From NCBI GenBank assembly GCA_049644285.1, contig JBARRP010000347.1, positions 1-64,000 on the forward strand: a DNA stretch of 64,000 nt. The letters are read 5' to 3'. The stretch comes from CAVRXT01 sp049644285. GTDB taxonomy: Bacteria > Acidobacteriota > Terriglobia > Acidiferrales > UBA7541. Each line of letters opens with the position of its first letter. Position 1 is the first letter of the stretch. The notes under the pieces were generated by a model that made no database searches, was not told the DNA's origin, and was given only the letters and a program-made list of their open reading frames with translations. This document shows, in pieces, positions 45,084 through 54,292 of the stretch. The position numbers and the translations under genes were made by a program.

Positions 45084-46142
45084 CTACTCGGGTGAACCGT
45101 TCGGGTAGAAGAGAATCTTGCTGGCTTGGCCCTTTTCGAGAAGAGAAAACGCGTCGGCAAAGCGATCGAGCGGCATGCGCTCGCGGAAGAGCGGATCGAG
45201 ATTCAAGCGCCCGGACTTGAGCAGCTCCGTCATCTCGATCCAGGTCTCAAACATCCTCCGGCCGTAGATTCCCTCGACTGTGGCGCCCTTGAAAATCACA
45301 TCGTTGACGAGATCGAGCGTCACCGGCTCGCTCGGGATGCCCAGAAGCGACGCGCGCCCACCCGGCCTCAGCATTCGAAAGCCCTGCTGGATCGCCGCGG
45401 GATGCCCACTCATTTCCAGGAGCACGTCCACGCCGGCTCCGCCAGTAGCTTCACGGACATGTGCGACGACATCTCCTCGATTCGGATCGAGCGCCTCATC
45501 GGCGCCCATTTTCTTCGCCAGCTCGCGCCGATGCGCGTTCACTTCGGTGGCGAAGAGCGTCGCGCAGCCACACGTCTTCGCCACGGCAATCGCCATCAAC
45601 CCGATCGGCCCGGCGCCAGTGACGGCAACCGTCCGCCCGGAAATTTCGCCTGCCAGCACCGCGTGAACGGCATTTCCCAAGGGATCGAGAATGGCCGCGT
45701 AATGCTCGGGGATCGCCGGATCAATTTTCCAAATATTCCGCTGCGGAATGCGCACGAACTCGGCAAAACACCCGTCCACATCGATCCCGATGATCTTCAG
45801 AAACTGGCAAACATGCGGCTGGCCCATGCGGCACGGCCGGCAATGCCCGCAATTCACGTGCATCTCGGCGCTGACGAATTCACCCGGCGATGCCAGAGTG
45901 ACTTCCGAGCCGATTTTCTCGACAATTCCGCAGAATTCGTGTCCGAAGGTGACCGGCGGGTGCATGCGCGAGGCGGACCACGGATCCCAATGGTAGATGT
46001 GCAGGTCGGTGCCACAGATGGACGCCGCGCGGACGCGCACCAGCACTTCCTGGGGGCCGACGTCAGGAACGGTTACGGTTTCCACTTGCGCGCCGTGTTG
46101 GGGGCGCATCTTGCGGAGGGCCTTCATCGTCGCGGTTGGCAT
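45084..46142 (-). CDS. tdh: L-threonine 3-dehydrogenase
   Basis: 352 residues from ATG 46142; ATG 46127 is an alternative and the frame is open to 46220. Zinc-dependent medium-chain dehydrogenase: catalytic Cys in ASICGTDLH, GHEFCG, structural zinc Cys cluster CGHCRPCRMGQPHVC and NAD-binding GAGPIGLMA. The TDLHIYHWDPW signature following the catalytic Cys is that of threonine dehydrogenases. It oxidises threonine to 2-amino-3-oxobutyrate, the substrate of Kbl, encoded 2.6 kb downstream on the same strand. Sorbitol/butanediol dehydrogenases are the alternative assignment. Cytoplasmic. Confidence 0.9.
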   Translation of the reverse strand: MPTATMKALRKMRPQHGAQVETVTVPDVGPQEVLVRVRAASICGTDLHIYHWDPWSASRMHPPVTFGHEFCGIVEKIGSEVTLASPGEFVSAEMHVNCGHCRPCRMGQPHVCQFLKIIGIDVDGCFAEFVRIPQRNIWKIDPAIPEHYAAILDPLGNAVHAVLAGEISGRTVAVTGAGPIGLMAIAVAKTCGCATLFATEVNAHRRELAKKMGADEALDPNRGDVVAHVREATGGAGVDVLLEMSGHPAAIQQGFRMLRPGGRASLLGIPSEPVTLDLVNDVIFKGATVEGIYGRRMFETWIEMTELLKSGRLNLDPLFRERMPLDRFADAFSLLEKGQASKILFYPNGSPE

Positions 46143-46231
46143 GGGGAAGTTACAAAAGCGCAAACATCCCGCTGAATTTTCGATGTTAGCACACGGCCCG
46201 AATGCCCGAAAGCCGCGCACTGCCCAAGCAG

Positions 46232-48292
46232 TTACTTCGCTTGATGCACGACGCCAATCTCTTCAAGCGCGCGCAGATATTCAACCAGCGTGTCGAGGGG
46301 AATCGGCCCATATTCGGCGGAAACGGCGTCGCGGACATCCTGTGCGCTGCGCTTACCGTCTACGAAATTAAGCGCCTCGTAAGCGTATTCCGGCCCACCG
46401 CCGCGCAGGCCCTGGTACTGAAAGATTTTGACGCTGCGAGTCCGCTCTTCGCCGTAATGGTCCAAAAAATAGTCATATCCGAACCCCGCCTGGATCGGGC
46501 CTTTCGGCTCAGCACTGCGTGCAAACACGAGCCCGCCATTCCCGTTCGCCCCTGATGCTGCAGGCAACCTTCCCACGATAGCTTCCAGATTCCTCGAAAA
46601 GCGCTGGACCTCGGTCGATTGCTCCGTCGTCAAATTCTGGAAACGAGCGATGGATTCGAGCACACCACGCTCGTATTCAAGATGGAAGCGGCTGAGATTT
46701 CCCGCCTCGCCGGAAGGCTCCGCTCCGAGCTCATTCCGGCGGCGAAGCATCGTCGCCGTCCGCCGCAGGCTATCCGCTTCCACGACCTGCATGATTCTTG
46801 GCACATCCTCCGGCTTGAAATCCGCAAGGAAATAGCCGCTTGCAGCTCCGATGAAGGCGGCGCGCAGGAGTTTCGTGGGATCAATGTTCGCGGCAGAATC
46901 GAAATTCGTATGGATGTAACGGTCGGGCCAGTCATTCAAATAGATGGCTGGGATGCGGTAGGAGCCCTCTTCATACACATCGTGGTCGCTGCCCGCGGTG
47001 AACTCGGCAAACTGCCCGAGCAAGGCTTCCTTGCCACCCTCAGGCGAGACGAAAGGGTAAGCCGCGTGGCCAGTCGACGCGAACTCCTCGCTTTGCCGGT
47101 TCACAAAATCCGTGAACGCTTCGCCGGCATCATTCACAAAAGAGGGAAGGCTGGCCGGGGCGCGCGTGACGTGAAAGATCGCTTTCGTGACCGGGCCGCC
47201 GCCCACCATGTCCATGTGCACCACTGCTCGAATGTGTGGGACGAGCTCCGGCTTGGAATTCAGAAGCGCCAGCGTGCCTTCGATTTCGGCCGGCCAGACG
47301 AATCGAATCGTGCGGGCGGGTCGCGCAATCTTGCCCTCCGTGACGAGTTTCTGGAGCGTGCGCGCGACTTCGAGAATTGTCACGCAGCCGCTCGCGTTGT
47401 CGTTCGCGCCGGGACGTTCGTGGTCCAGATGGCAACTGAAGACGATTTCGTCAGCCTTCAACTTCGCGTCGGCGCCGGGGATCGTGCCGGTGACCACGTC
47501 GTACGATCCGGGATGCCTCCCCGCGCGAATTGTGGCGTGGAGGCGAATGGTTTCACCGCGTGCAAGCCGTGCGCGCAGCTCTCGCGCAGTCTTGAGCGAA
47601 ACCATGAAGGCAAACGTCGGCACCTTCGGGAAACTGTCGAGATGACCCCAGCGAATCAGATTCTCATCCTCACCTTGCCAGGCCTGCGGCTGATTGAGTG
47701 CGTAGCTGACGATGCCGGAAGCGCCGAAGCGCTCGACAGCAAGCCGCTCGACCGCGCCCGGCTGCTCCGACGCCAGAACAATCTTGCCGCGCACATCTTT
47801 GCCCTGATAATCCTTTTCGGTCGTACCCGCGCCGACATCCACCAGGCCGGTTGTGACTTCTGCGTCCGCACTATCTTCGGCGAGCGTGACCGGCATGGCC
47901 TCGAAGTCGCACAGACGCGCTGCCGGGATCCACTGGCCATTTTGTTCGCGCAGTTCCCAGAGCTCTCCGAATTGGCCGTCCCATGGCAACCGGGATTTCT
48001 GCGTTCCGTACATCGTCTTGCCATCGGCGATGAATTGCTCGGTATGCGCGTCACCGATGGCGTAACGCCTCAACTGCGCAGCCACGAATTCAGCGGCGGT
48101 ATGGAAATCATGTGAGCCGCGCTGGCGGTGCAGCCTCGCCAAAAACTCCAGATTCCGCTCGGCAATTTCTCCGGAGAGCTCGTTGGCGATGGCCCGCACG
48201 GTTTGCTCCGGCAGCAGCGGCGGCGCCTCCTGCGCCACCAGCGTCCAGCATCCGGATAAAACTGCCAGAAATAGAAAGACAAGTAGCTTCAT
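46232..48292 (-). CDS. Exported M28-family zinc peptidase
   Basis: 686 residues from ATG 48292. Lipoprotein-like signal: hydrophobic 3-14, LSGC near 15, so lipid-anchored or periplasmic. A PA-like insert (about 130-255) is followed by the M28 zinc site: SCHLDHERPGANDNASG supplies His and Asp, WPAEIEGT supplies Glu, VHMDMVGG the next Asp, and TAGSDHDVYEEG plus HTNFDSAANI complete it. Aminopeptidase or carboxypeptidase activity is likely. The C-terminal extension (about 555-686) includes a winged-helix-like tail (VSAEYGPIPLDTLVEYLRAL), which is unusual for this family. It precedes tdh on the same strand, so an amino-acid catabolic grouping is possible. Confidence 0.9.
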   Translation of the reverse strand: MKLLVFLFLAVLSGCWTLVAQEAPPLLPEQTVRAIANELSGEIAERNLEFLARLHRQRGSHDFHTAAEFVAAQLRRYAIGDAHTEQFIADGKTMYGTQKSRLPWDGQFGELWELREQNGQWIPAARLCDFEAMPVTLAEDSADAEVTTGLVDVGAGTTEKDYQGKDVRGKIVLASEQPGAVERLAVERFGASGIVSYALNQPQAWQGEDENLIRWGHLDSFPKVPTFAFMVSLKTARELRARLARGETIRLHATIRAGRHPGSYDVVTGTIPGADAKLKADEIVFSCHLDHERPGANDNASGCVTILEVARTLQKLVTEGKIARPARTIRFVWPAEIEGTLALLNSKPELVPHIRAVVHMDMVGGGPVTKAIFHVTRAPASLPSFVNDAGEAFTDFVNRQSEEFASTGHAAYPFVSPEGGKEALLGQFAEFTAGSDHDVYEEGSYRIPAIYLNDWPDRYIHTNFDSAANIDPTKLLRAAFIGAASGYFLADFKPEDVPRIMQVVEADSLRRTATMLRRRNELGAEPSGEAGNLSRFHLEYERGVLESIARFQNLTTEQSTEVQRFSRNLEAIVGRLPAASGANGNGGLVFARSAEPKGPIQAGFGYDYFLDHYGEERTRSVKIFQYQGLRGGGPEYAYEALNFVDGKRSAQDVRDAVSAEYGPIPLDTLVEYLRALEEIGVVHQAK

Positions 48293-48543
48293 CGTTCCGC
48301 CTTGCAACAATAATCTGGATCCCGTGGAGCGCGGCTGATTCTATAACAGCGCTTGCGCATTGTTCTTCGTTTCGTTTTGTTGGATTGAAGACTGGTGTTG
48401 TAGCCCAGGTCTTCAGATCTGGGGAATTTCCCCGCCCACGATCCCCGTGCCCGAGAAATCGGACGACGCAGTGGCGGACTTTCGCTACAATCTGCGCCGG
48501 CTCGGAGGCGTCCACGACTTCCCGAAAATCGCAGGAGGCAAGC

Positions 48544-49827
48544 GTGAGCTTTAGCCAACGGCTCCAGGAAATTCGCGCGGGATTCGAACCTGCGTTTTGG
48601 GTCGCCAATATCAGCGAGCTTTTCGAGCGGCTTGCCTATTACGGGGCGTTTTCCTCGCTCGCCAATTATCTGCACGAAGCTCTCGGCTTCTCGACCGAGC
48701 AAACGGGCAGCCTGGCGGGCTTCTTTGGCGGCTTGGTCTGGTTTTTGGCCATCCTCGGTGGAGCGCTGGCCGACCGTCTGGGCTTCCGCCGAGCGTTGTC
48801 CCTCGCCTACCTGATTCTTGCGATCGCCTACTTCCTGCTCGGCTCGATCGGCGCGCCGTGGATGGCGCCGCTCCGCGCGGCAATCCCGTTGTGGTGGCTG
48901 GTGTTGTTTATCCTCATGCTGCCCGCGCTGGGAATCGCGCTGGTCAAGCCCTGCGTCGTTGGCACCACAGCGCGCGCTTCCTCCGAGAATGTCCGGTCAA
49001 TCGGATATTCGATCTACTACACGCTGGTGAACATCGGCGGCGCCGCGGGTCCGTACATCGCTTCGGTCGCGCACCGGCATGTCGGGGTCGAAAATGTGTT
49101 CCGCATTTCCGCGCTCTGCGTTTTCTTGATGTTCTTTGCGGTGCTTCTCTTCTTTAAGGAACCAAAGCGTTCGGGCGAAGCGCAAACCGCCAGCCTGGCC
49201 GAGACGCTCAAGAATTTCTTTGCCGTGCTCTCAAATCCCCAATTCATGTTGTTCTTGATCATTTTCTCGGGCTATTGGATTGTTTTTTGGCAGGAGTTCA
49301 TCGCTCTGCCGCTCTATATCCACGGCTACATCGACCCTCATGCGAACGTCGAATTGATTCTAATCACTGATGCCAGCGCCGTGATTTGCCTTCAGATTCT
49401 GATCAGCTATCTCACCCGGAAGATCGCGCCATTTCGCGCCATCACAATTGGGACGTTGATCTCCGCCGTGGCTTGGCTCATCGTGGCCTCTCATCCGGCA
49501 GTGTGGTCCGCAGTGCTCTCGATTTTTGTCGTGTCGCTCGGAGAAATGACGCAATCCCCGCGCTATTACGAGTATATTTCCCGTCTGGCGCCGCCCGGCC
49601 AGCAAGGCACTTACATGGGTTTTGCATTCCTTCCGATCGGCATCGGATCATTGATCGGAGGATGGTTCGGAGGGCGCCTGATTCATCACTTCGGAGAGGT
49701 GATGCACCAGCCCGAACGAATTTGGTGGGTGATTTCCGGCGTTGGAGTGGCCACGGCACTCTGCTTGTGGATTTACGACCGGATCGTCAAGCCAGGTGAT
49801 CCCAATGCGGCGGCAAGTGCAGCATAG
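48544..49827 (+). CDS. POT-like peptide transporter (MFS)
   Basis: 427 residues from GTG 48544, with AGGAGG five bases upstream; the open frame extends to 48112 antisense to the peptidase but is not coding. About 12 hydrophobic segments. The N-terminal FWVANISELFERLAYYGAFSSLANYL contains the ELFERFxYYGxxx signature of proton-dependent oligopeptide transporters (ExxER-like), with the loop LADRLGFRRAL. The length is short for the family (usually about 450-500). It is divergent from the M28 peptidase, which could release the peptides it imports. Inner membrane. Confidence 0.88.
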   Translation: MSFSQRLQEIRAGFEPAFWVANISELFERLAYYGAFSSLANYLHEALGFSTEQTGSLAGFFGGLVWFLAILGGALADRLGFRRALSLAYLILAIAYFLLGSIGAPWMAPLRAAIPLWWLVLFILMLPALGIALVKPCVVGTTARASSENVRSIGYSIYYTLVNIGGAAGPYIASVAHRHVGVENVFRISALCVFLMFFAVLLFFKEPKRSGEAQTASLAETLKNFFAVLSNPQFMLFLIIFSGYWIVFWQEFIALPLYIHGYIDPHANVELILITDASAVICLQILISYLTRKIAPFRAITIGTLISAVAWLIVASHPAVWSAVLSIFVVSLGEMTQSPRYYEYISRLAPPGQQGTYMGFAFLPIGIGSLIGGWFGGRLIHHFGEVMHQPERIWWVISGVGVATALCLWIYDRIVKPGDPNAAASAA

Positions 49828-49832
49828 TGCAG

Positions 49833-50315
49833 CTAATTCACCATGCGGCGGAGGCTTTCGATCGCCTGACGCGCCAGCGTATAACCCGGCTCGATCTCGA
49901 GCGCTTGCTGAAATTCTTCGCGGGCGCGCTGGATCAGGCCCTTAGCAAGATAGACGCGGCCAAGATTAAAGTAGGGGAAGTGCCGGGGCTCATAACGTTT
50001 TGCGCTCTTGGCCTGCTCGAGCCAGGGAATGGCCTCGTCGTAGCGCCCGAGCGCGATGAGGTACGCGCCGATATCGTTGTACGGATTGCCGAAGTCCGGG
50101 TCCACATGAATTGCGCGCTTGCATTCGGAGATGGCATCCTGGATTTTGCCCTGAAAATGGTAGGTCCAACCGAGAAATGTGTGCGCCTCAGCGGTGGGAT
50201 GTAGGGCGATGGATTCCTGGTAGAGTTCGGCAGCCCGGTCGAAGTCGCCTTCCATCTGAGCCCGGTAAGCTTGCTCCAGAAGCTGCCAGGCCTGCGCGAC
50301 TCGGTCCGAAGACAT
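49833..50315 (-). CDS. TPR-repeat protein
   Basis: 160 residues from ATG 50315; no signal peptide and no strong ribosome-binding site. Three or four tetratricopeptide repeats (about 5-150): AQMEGDFDRAAELYQESIALHP, FQGKIQDAISECKRAIHVDPDFGNPYNDIG and LIQRAREEFQQALEIEPGYTLAR show the W/L-G-Y-A-F-A-P spacing. Protein-interaction scaffold of unknown partner. Convergent with the POT gene, five bases apart, and divergent from the small cytochrome c gene. Confidence 0.9.
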   Translation of the reverse strand: MSSDRVAQAWQLLEQAYRAQMEGDFDRAAELYQESIALHPTAEAHTFLGWTYHFQGKIQDAISECKRAIHVDPDFGNPYNDIGAYLIALGRYDEAIPWLEQAKSAKRYEPRHFPYFNLGRVYLAKGLIQRAREEFQQALEIEPGYTLARQAIESLRRMVN

Positions 50316-50376
50316 ACAGCATTTTTGGTAACACAGCATCGGAAGTGTGTCAAACTTGGTGTGAGAACGGACAACG

Positions 50377-50742
50377 ATGAAAAAAAATAAAACAGTTGCT
50401 CTTATAGCTTCAACCCTGGCGCTAGCGGTCTGCCTGTTTGGTCAGAGCCCCGCAAAGAAATCTGCCAGCGGCCCGGGTTCCTCGTCTGCCACGGTCACGC
50501 GCGGAAAGGCCGTTTATACGACCTACTGCGAAATCTGCCACTTCGACACGAGCGACAAAAAGAAGGTCGGTCCAGGGCTCAAGGGCCTCACCCGCCGCGG
50601 CACGTTTTCGGATGGCGCAAAACTCGACGATGCGCGTCTGCGCGCCTGGATCGAGAACGGCGGGAAGGAAATGCCCTCTTTCGGCACCACCCTCAGCGAC
50701 GCCCAGCTCCGGGATCTGATTGCTTACCTGAAGACGCTGTAG
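50377..50742 (+). CDS. Small monohaem cytochrome c
   Basis: 121 residues; signal peptide about 1-22 (LFGQ). Haem motif CEICH (about 51-55) and axial Met in GGKEMPSFG near 98. The domain, about 80 residues, is a class I cytochrome c of the c6/c555 type (terminal LRDLIAYLKTL helix). Periplasmic electron carrier. Its 3' end overlaps the convergent nicotinamidase-like gene by 50 bases. Confidence 0.92.
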   Translation: MKKNKTVALIASTLALAVCLFGQSPAKKSASGPGSSSATVTRGKAVYTTYCEICHFDTSDKKKVGPGLKGLTRRGTFSDGAKLDDARLRAWIENGGKEMPSFGTTLSDAQLRDLIAYLKTL

Positions 50743-51367
50743 GAGCCTTTCCCGCGCCACCCAATCGCGCCAGCGCTTCATCGGTGCTGATGAACCGCGC
50801 GCCGCGGCCCTGCAGTTCCCCGAGAGCCTTCCGGCCCTCCATCGGATTCAGTGTTTCAATCGCATCCTTCACCAGAGAAACACGCCGCCCACGATCGAGG
50901 AGTCCTTTGGCGGCTAGGCGTACGCAGAACTCGGTGACCACACCGAACACGATGAACTCGACGTGGCGCCCGAACCGGTCTGCAAGAATCGCGGTATTCG
51001 GATTGTCGAAGACGTCCAGCGTCTGCTTTTCCAGGACAACCTGCTGGTACTGAGAAAGATCCTCTGGAAGCTTGAATCTCGCATCGTTCGGGACGGTGAA
51101 GAATCTTTCGGCCAGCCCTTCCGGCACGATCCGCGCGCCCGGCGTGCCCCGCACGCAATGCGGCGGAAAGGTTTTGAACTCGGGATCGCTGGGCATATGC
51201 CGGCACGCGTCCGATATCAGAAAAACGCGGCCTTCTCGAGCCGCATTCACCAGCCTGCGAATATTCGGGAGCAGCTTCTCCGCTCCCGGCACGTACAGCT
51301 TGCCTCCCGGCAGCATGAAATCGGCCTGCGTGTCCACTTCCCAGAAAACAACATCGCGGGAGACCAT
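50693..51367 (-). CDS. Isochorismatase-family cysteine hydrolase (nicotinamidase-like)
   Basis: 224 residues. The catalytic triad is visible: Asp in WEVDTQADFM (about 13), Lys in VLEKQTLDVF (about 114) and Cys in GVVTEFCVRLAA (about 148). The DTQADF pattern with nearby metal-ligand candidates fits nicotinamidases, which hydrolyse nicotinamide to nicotinate. The neighbour pncB, 42 bases upstream on the same strand, uses the nicotinate product, which supports the assignment. Isochorismatase or other amidase activity cannot be excluded. The C-terminal 20 residues are Gly/Ser/Arg-rich and overlap the cytochrome gene. Confidence 0.85.
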   Translation of the reverse strand: MVSRDVVFWEVDTQADFMLPGGKLYVPGAEKLLPNIRRLVNAAREGRVFLISDACRHMPSDPEFKTFPPHCVRGTPGARIVPEGLAERFFTVPNDARFKLPEDLSQYQQVVLEKQTLDVFDNPNTAILADRFGRHVEFIVFGVVTEFCVRLAAKGLLDRGRRVSLVKDAIETLNPMEGRKALGELQGRGARFISTDEALARLGGAGKAPTASSGKQSDPGAGRR

Positions 51368-51409
51368 TCGGCTTTCCCACCTCCACTTCTTTCGAATCTA
51401 ATACTGGTG

Positions 51410-52771
51410 TCACCGCCGGGTACGCGCAGCGGCGCGGCCAACGCGCCGGCGCACAATTTCGAGCATAGCCTCGAGCCGAGCGCTGGTGCGAACAGGATAG
51501 CTGGCCGAGCGGAAGATTTGACGGTAGCGTTCGGGAAGGCGGGCCAACCCCACTCGGCATTTTTCCTGGGCTTCGCTCACTGGCGCTGGGGGAACAATGC
51601 GTCGCCCGTCCCGCATCACCTGGATCAGAAGCGGTTCACCGCCTTCTGCGGCCTCGCCCTCGAGCGCGATCCGGTCGCATTTCCATAGTCCCGCCGCGTC
51701 CGCATGCCGAAACACTTGTTTCCGGCCCGGGTAAGTGACTTTTGCTTCGGTGAGCTTGGCTGCTTCTCGCACTTTTCCGGCGCGCTCGACTTCGACCAGC
51801 TTATAGACCAAGTTCAAACGCGGGGCATCGCCCGGAGTCGCCAGCGCGGTCCCCACGCCAAACGCGTCAATCTGCGCTCCCTTCTTGAGCAGCTTGGCAA
51901 TCTCGTATTCATCCAGATCGCCCGAGGCGAACACTTTCACATTCGTCCAGCCCGCGCGGTCGAGTTCGCGGCGCACCCAACGGCTGTCAGCGGCGAGGTC
52001 GCCGCTGTCGAGCCGCACCCCGGCAGGTTTTCGGCCCATCGCGAGAATTTTCTTCACCGCCGTGCGCACATCGTAGGTGTCAACCAGAAGGATCGCGTGC
52101 TCTGGAAATGCATCGAGAAAATGGCCGAAGGCGACGGTTTCATCTTCGTGGGCCATCACCCATGAATGCGCCTGCGTGCCGTAGGTTTCCATGCCGAAGA
52201 CTTGCCCGGCCAGAACGTTCGAGGTTCCCAGGCAGCCGCCGATCGCCGAGGCGCGCGCGGCAAACAGGCTCGCGTCTGCGCCGTGCGCGCGGCGTGCCCC
52301 GAATTCCACCACCTGGCGCCCTTGCGCGGACATCACCACCCGCGCTGCCTTGCTCGCGATCATGGTCTGGAAACTGAGCGTCGCCAAGAGATACGTTTCC
52401 ATGATCTGACCTTCGATGATGGGAGCCGTGACGCGCAGAAGAGGTTCACCCGGAAACACCAATGTGCCCTCCGGCAGAGCCCAAACGTCGCCGCTGAAAC
52501 GAAACCCCCCAAGATAGTCGAAGAATTCGTCACGGATGTGGCGAAATACAGGGTGCTGTCGGAGGAACGCGATTTCTTCCGCCGTGAAGTTGACGTTTCC
52601 CAGGAACTCGAGTCCCTGTTCCAGGCCGGCCGCAACGAGATAATTCCGGTGCGCGGGGAGATTGCGCACGAAAAGCTCGAAGGTGGCGCGGGCATCGAAG
52701 CGGGTCTGCAGATAACCCGCCGCCATCGTCAGTTCATAAAGATCGGTCAGAAGTCCGGAGTATTCACGCAT
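51410..52771 (-). CDS. pncB: Nicotinate phosphoribosyltransferase
   Basis: 453 residues. LTDLYELTMAAGYLQ at the N-terminus and the phosphate-loop region VRLDSGDLAADSRWVRREL are characteristic, as are FASGDLDEYEI and DAFGVGTAL. It converts nicotinate and PRPP to nicotinate mononucleotide, with ATP coupling. Together with the downstream nicotinamidase-like gene it forms an NAD salvage unit. Length and motif order match the bacterial family. The C-terminal 40 residues are Arg-rich. Cytoplasmic. Confidence 0.93.
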   Translation of the reverse strand: MREYSGLLTDLYELTMAAGYLQTRFDARATFELFVRNLPAHRNYLVAAGLEQGLEFLGNVNFTAEEIAFLRQHPVFRHIRDEFFDYLGGFRFSGDVWALPEGTLVFPGEPLLRVTAPIIEGQIMETYLLATLSFQTMIASKAARVVMSAQGRQVVEFGARRAHGADASLFAARASAIGGCLGTSNVLAGQVFGMETYGTQAHSWVMAHEDETVAFGHFLDAFPEHAILLVDTYDVRTAVKKILAMGRKPAGVRLDSGDLAADSRWVRRELDRAGWTNVKVFASGDLDEYEIAKLLKKGAQIDAFGVGTALATPGDAPRLNLVYKLVEVERAGKVREAAKLTEAKVTYPGRKQVFRHADAAGLWKCDRIALEGEAAEGGEPLLIQVMRDGRRIVPPAPVSEAQEKCRVGLARLPERYRQIFRSASYPVRTSARLEAMLEIVRRRVGRAAARTRR

Positions 52772-52825
52772 CCGTCATGCCGAAAACAGCTCGCTTCCTC
52801 GATCGACTGTTCAGAGCCCCGGTAC

Positions 52826-52862
52826 TGTCATTCTGAGGGCCCCAAGCCCGAAGAATCTCTGC
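52826..52862. repeat. Interspersed intergenic fragment (TGTCATTCTGAG...GAAGAATCTCTG)
   Basis: The 37-base string resembles the widely dispersed TGTCATTCTGAGCGAAGCGAAGAATCTC-type intergenic fragment known from many bacterial genomes; it lies in the 160-base gap between pncB and the SDR gene. Recognition is from memory of the motif and was not searched. Confidence 0.4.
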
Positions 52863-52932
52863 GTCAGCGTTCGCCCCGTGGTGAATCGATAGCCGAAATC
52901 CTCCGGACTACCCGCAACGGGACGGTTCGGAA

Positions 52933-53841
52933 TCAACGCGCGCGACGCAGGGTGAGTCCTCCATCGACGACCAGCACCTGCCCGGTGACGTAATTATCCG
53001 GCTCGAGAAAGAAACGCACCGCGCGCGCCACGTCTTCAGGACGCCCGAAGCGCGCGATTGCCCCGCTCTCGCGATACCGGTCATATTTCCCCGCGCTGAC
53101 GCTGGACTCAGCCATTCCCGCGGTCGTCGCCCCCGGCGCCACCACGTTCACCCCGACGCTGGGCCACTGCTGTGCCAGGACGCGGGCAGCGTGAACCAAT
53201 GCTGCCTTCGGTCCCGCGTAATTCAGGCTTGAAGGAAACGCCTCCACTCCCTGCATCGAGGCCATCAGAACCAGGCTGCCCCCGCCGCCGCGTTCCAATG
53301 CTGCACCCAGCTCTTTGGCCAACAGCATCGGTCCGACGTAGTTGGCTTCGAGCGAAGCAGTCATCGATCCGCGATCGAGATCCTCAAACGCAACTCGGGC
53401 CGGATCCCCGGGGAAGATCACCGCGCCCGCCAGCGGCTTTTCGAGTCGACCAATCGCTGCCAAGTAAGCCGAGCGCACTTTGGAATCAATCAGTTCGCCT
53501 TCAACCAGAACAGGTCTCTGCCCGAACTGTTCCTCGATCGCCCGCCGAAATTCCTCGGCTCGGACGCGGTTCGACCGATAGCCGGCGATCAGGTGAACCC
53601 CTTCACTCGCCAGCAGAACCGCGGTAGCCGCTCCTAACCCTCCGGTTCCGCCGGCCAGCACAACTGCGCGCCCGCCCAGCGCGCGTTCGCGGAAATCGAA
53701 GCGGTATCGCCGGTAACGCTCGGCCGAGCTCTCATCCCAATAGCGCGACGCCATGTCTGCCCAATCGGTGAGCCTTCTACCGCGCAGGTCCCTCGGCAAC
53801 CTCTTGAGTGGGTTAAGTTTGTCCGGAAGAAGCGCGGGCAC
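52933..53841 (-). CDS. SDR-family oxidoreductase
   Basis: 302 residues from GTG 53841; an internal ATG at 53754 is also possible. After a 50-residue Arg-rich leader, the Rossmann domain has AGGTGGLGAA (glycine-rich nucleotide site), catalytic Ser in LMASMQG, the YxxxK motif as YAGPK and the C-terminal GQVLVVDGG. Classical short-chain dehydrogenase/reductase, possibly of the FabG-like group. The substrate is unknown. The long N-terminal leader is longer than usual and contains SRYWDESSAERYRRYRFDFR, not part of the SDR fold. Confidence 0.87.
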   Translation of the reverse strand: MPALLPDKLNPLKRLPRDLRGRRLTDWADMASRYWDESSAERYRRYRFDFRERALGGRAVVLAGGTGGLGAATAVLLASEGVHLIAGYRSNRVRAEEFRRAIEEQFGQRPVLVEGELIDSKVRSAYLAAIGRLEKPLAGAVIFPGDPARVAFEDLDRGSMTASLEANYVGPMLLAKELGAALERGGGGSLVLMASMQGVEAFPSSLNYAGPKAALVHAARVLAQQWPSVGVNVVAPGATTAGMAESSVSAGKYDRYRESGAIARFGRPEDVARAVRFFLEPDNYVTGQVLVVDGGLTLRRAR

Positions 53842-53853
53842 TCACCCTGGTGA

Positions 53854-53910
53854 AAAGACAAAACCCCCAAGCCTCCGCACCGCGTTTGGTGCCGGGCGTG
53901 CCTGGGGGCT
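53854..53910 (-). terminator. Rho-independent terminator of the HU gene
   Basis: On the minus strand, CCCCCAGGC pairs with GCTTGGGGG around an inner hairpin (GCACC/GGTGC) and is followed by TTTTGTCTTTT. It lies 29 bases beyond the HU stop. Confidence 0.8.
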
Positions 53911-53938
53911 AAGTCTCGAAACCTCTGCGACGCGAGCT

Positions 53939-54226
53939 TTACTTCAGGACGGCGTCTTTGAAAGCCTTCGCCGCGCGCAGGCGAACCACCGTCTTGGCTT
54001 TGATCTTGATCGGTTCACCGGTCGCCGGATTACGGCCCATGCGCGCCTTGCGGTGGGCCTTCACCGCCCGCCCCAAACCGGGGATCACGAATTTGCCCAC
54101 GCTCTTCGCTTCTTTCACGGCGAGTTTGAATAGCTCGTCAAAGAACTGTGCGGAAGCCTTCTTCGTGGTGCCGGTCTTCTCCGCCAGATGCGCCACGATC
54201 TTGGACTTGCTCATCGGATTTGCCAT
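53939..54226 (-). CDS. hup: HU/IHF-family DNA-binding protein
   Basis: 95 residues, all HU fold: helices about 1-45 (KSKIVAHLAEKTGTTKKASAQ), the beta-saddle about 46-60, and the DNA-binding arm with GRNPATGEPIKIKA, the conserved family motif. A very basic tail ends KAFKDAVLK. Length matches the HU family (about 90). It bends and compacts DNA and is abundant. A clear sigma70 promoter (TTGAAT-17-TATAGT) and terminator bracket the gene, so it is transcribed alone. The leader contains a CCCGC/GCGGG hairpin. Confidence 0.95.
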   Translation of the reverse strand: MANPMSKSKIVAHLAEKTGTTKKASAQFFDELFKLAVKEAKSVGKFVIPGLGRAVKAHRKARMGRNPATGEPIKIKAKTVVRLRAAKAFKDAVLK

Positions 54227-54292
54227 CGAGTTCGACTCTCCTCCTCAGAAGTAGGTAACTGTGCGATCCCGCTGCTGCGGGATTCGGCAGGC

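Noticed and set aside
48112..48543. N-terminal 144 codons ahead of the POT transporter
   Set aside because: In frame but antisense to the M28 peptidase signal region and compositionally non-coding; the GTG at 48544 has AGGAGG at ideal spacing.
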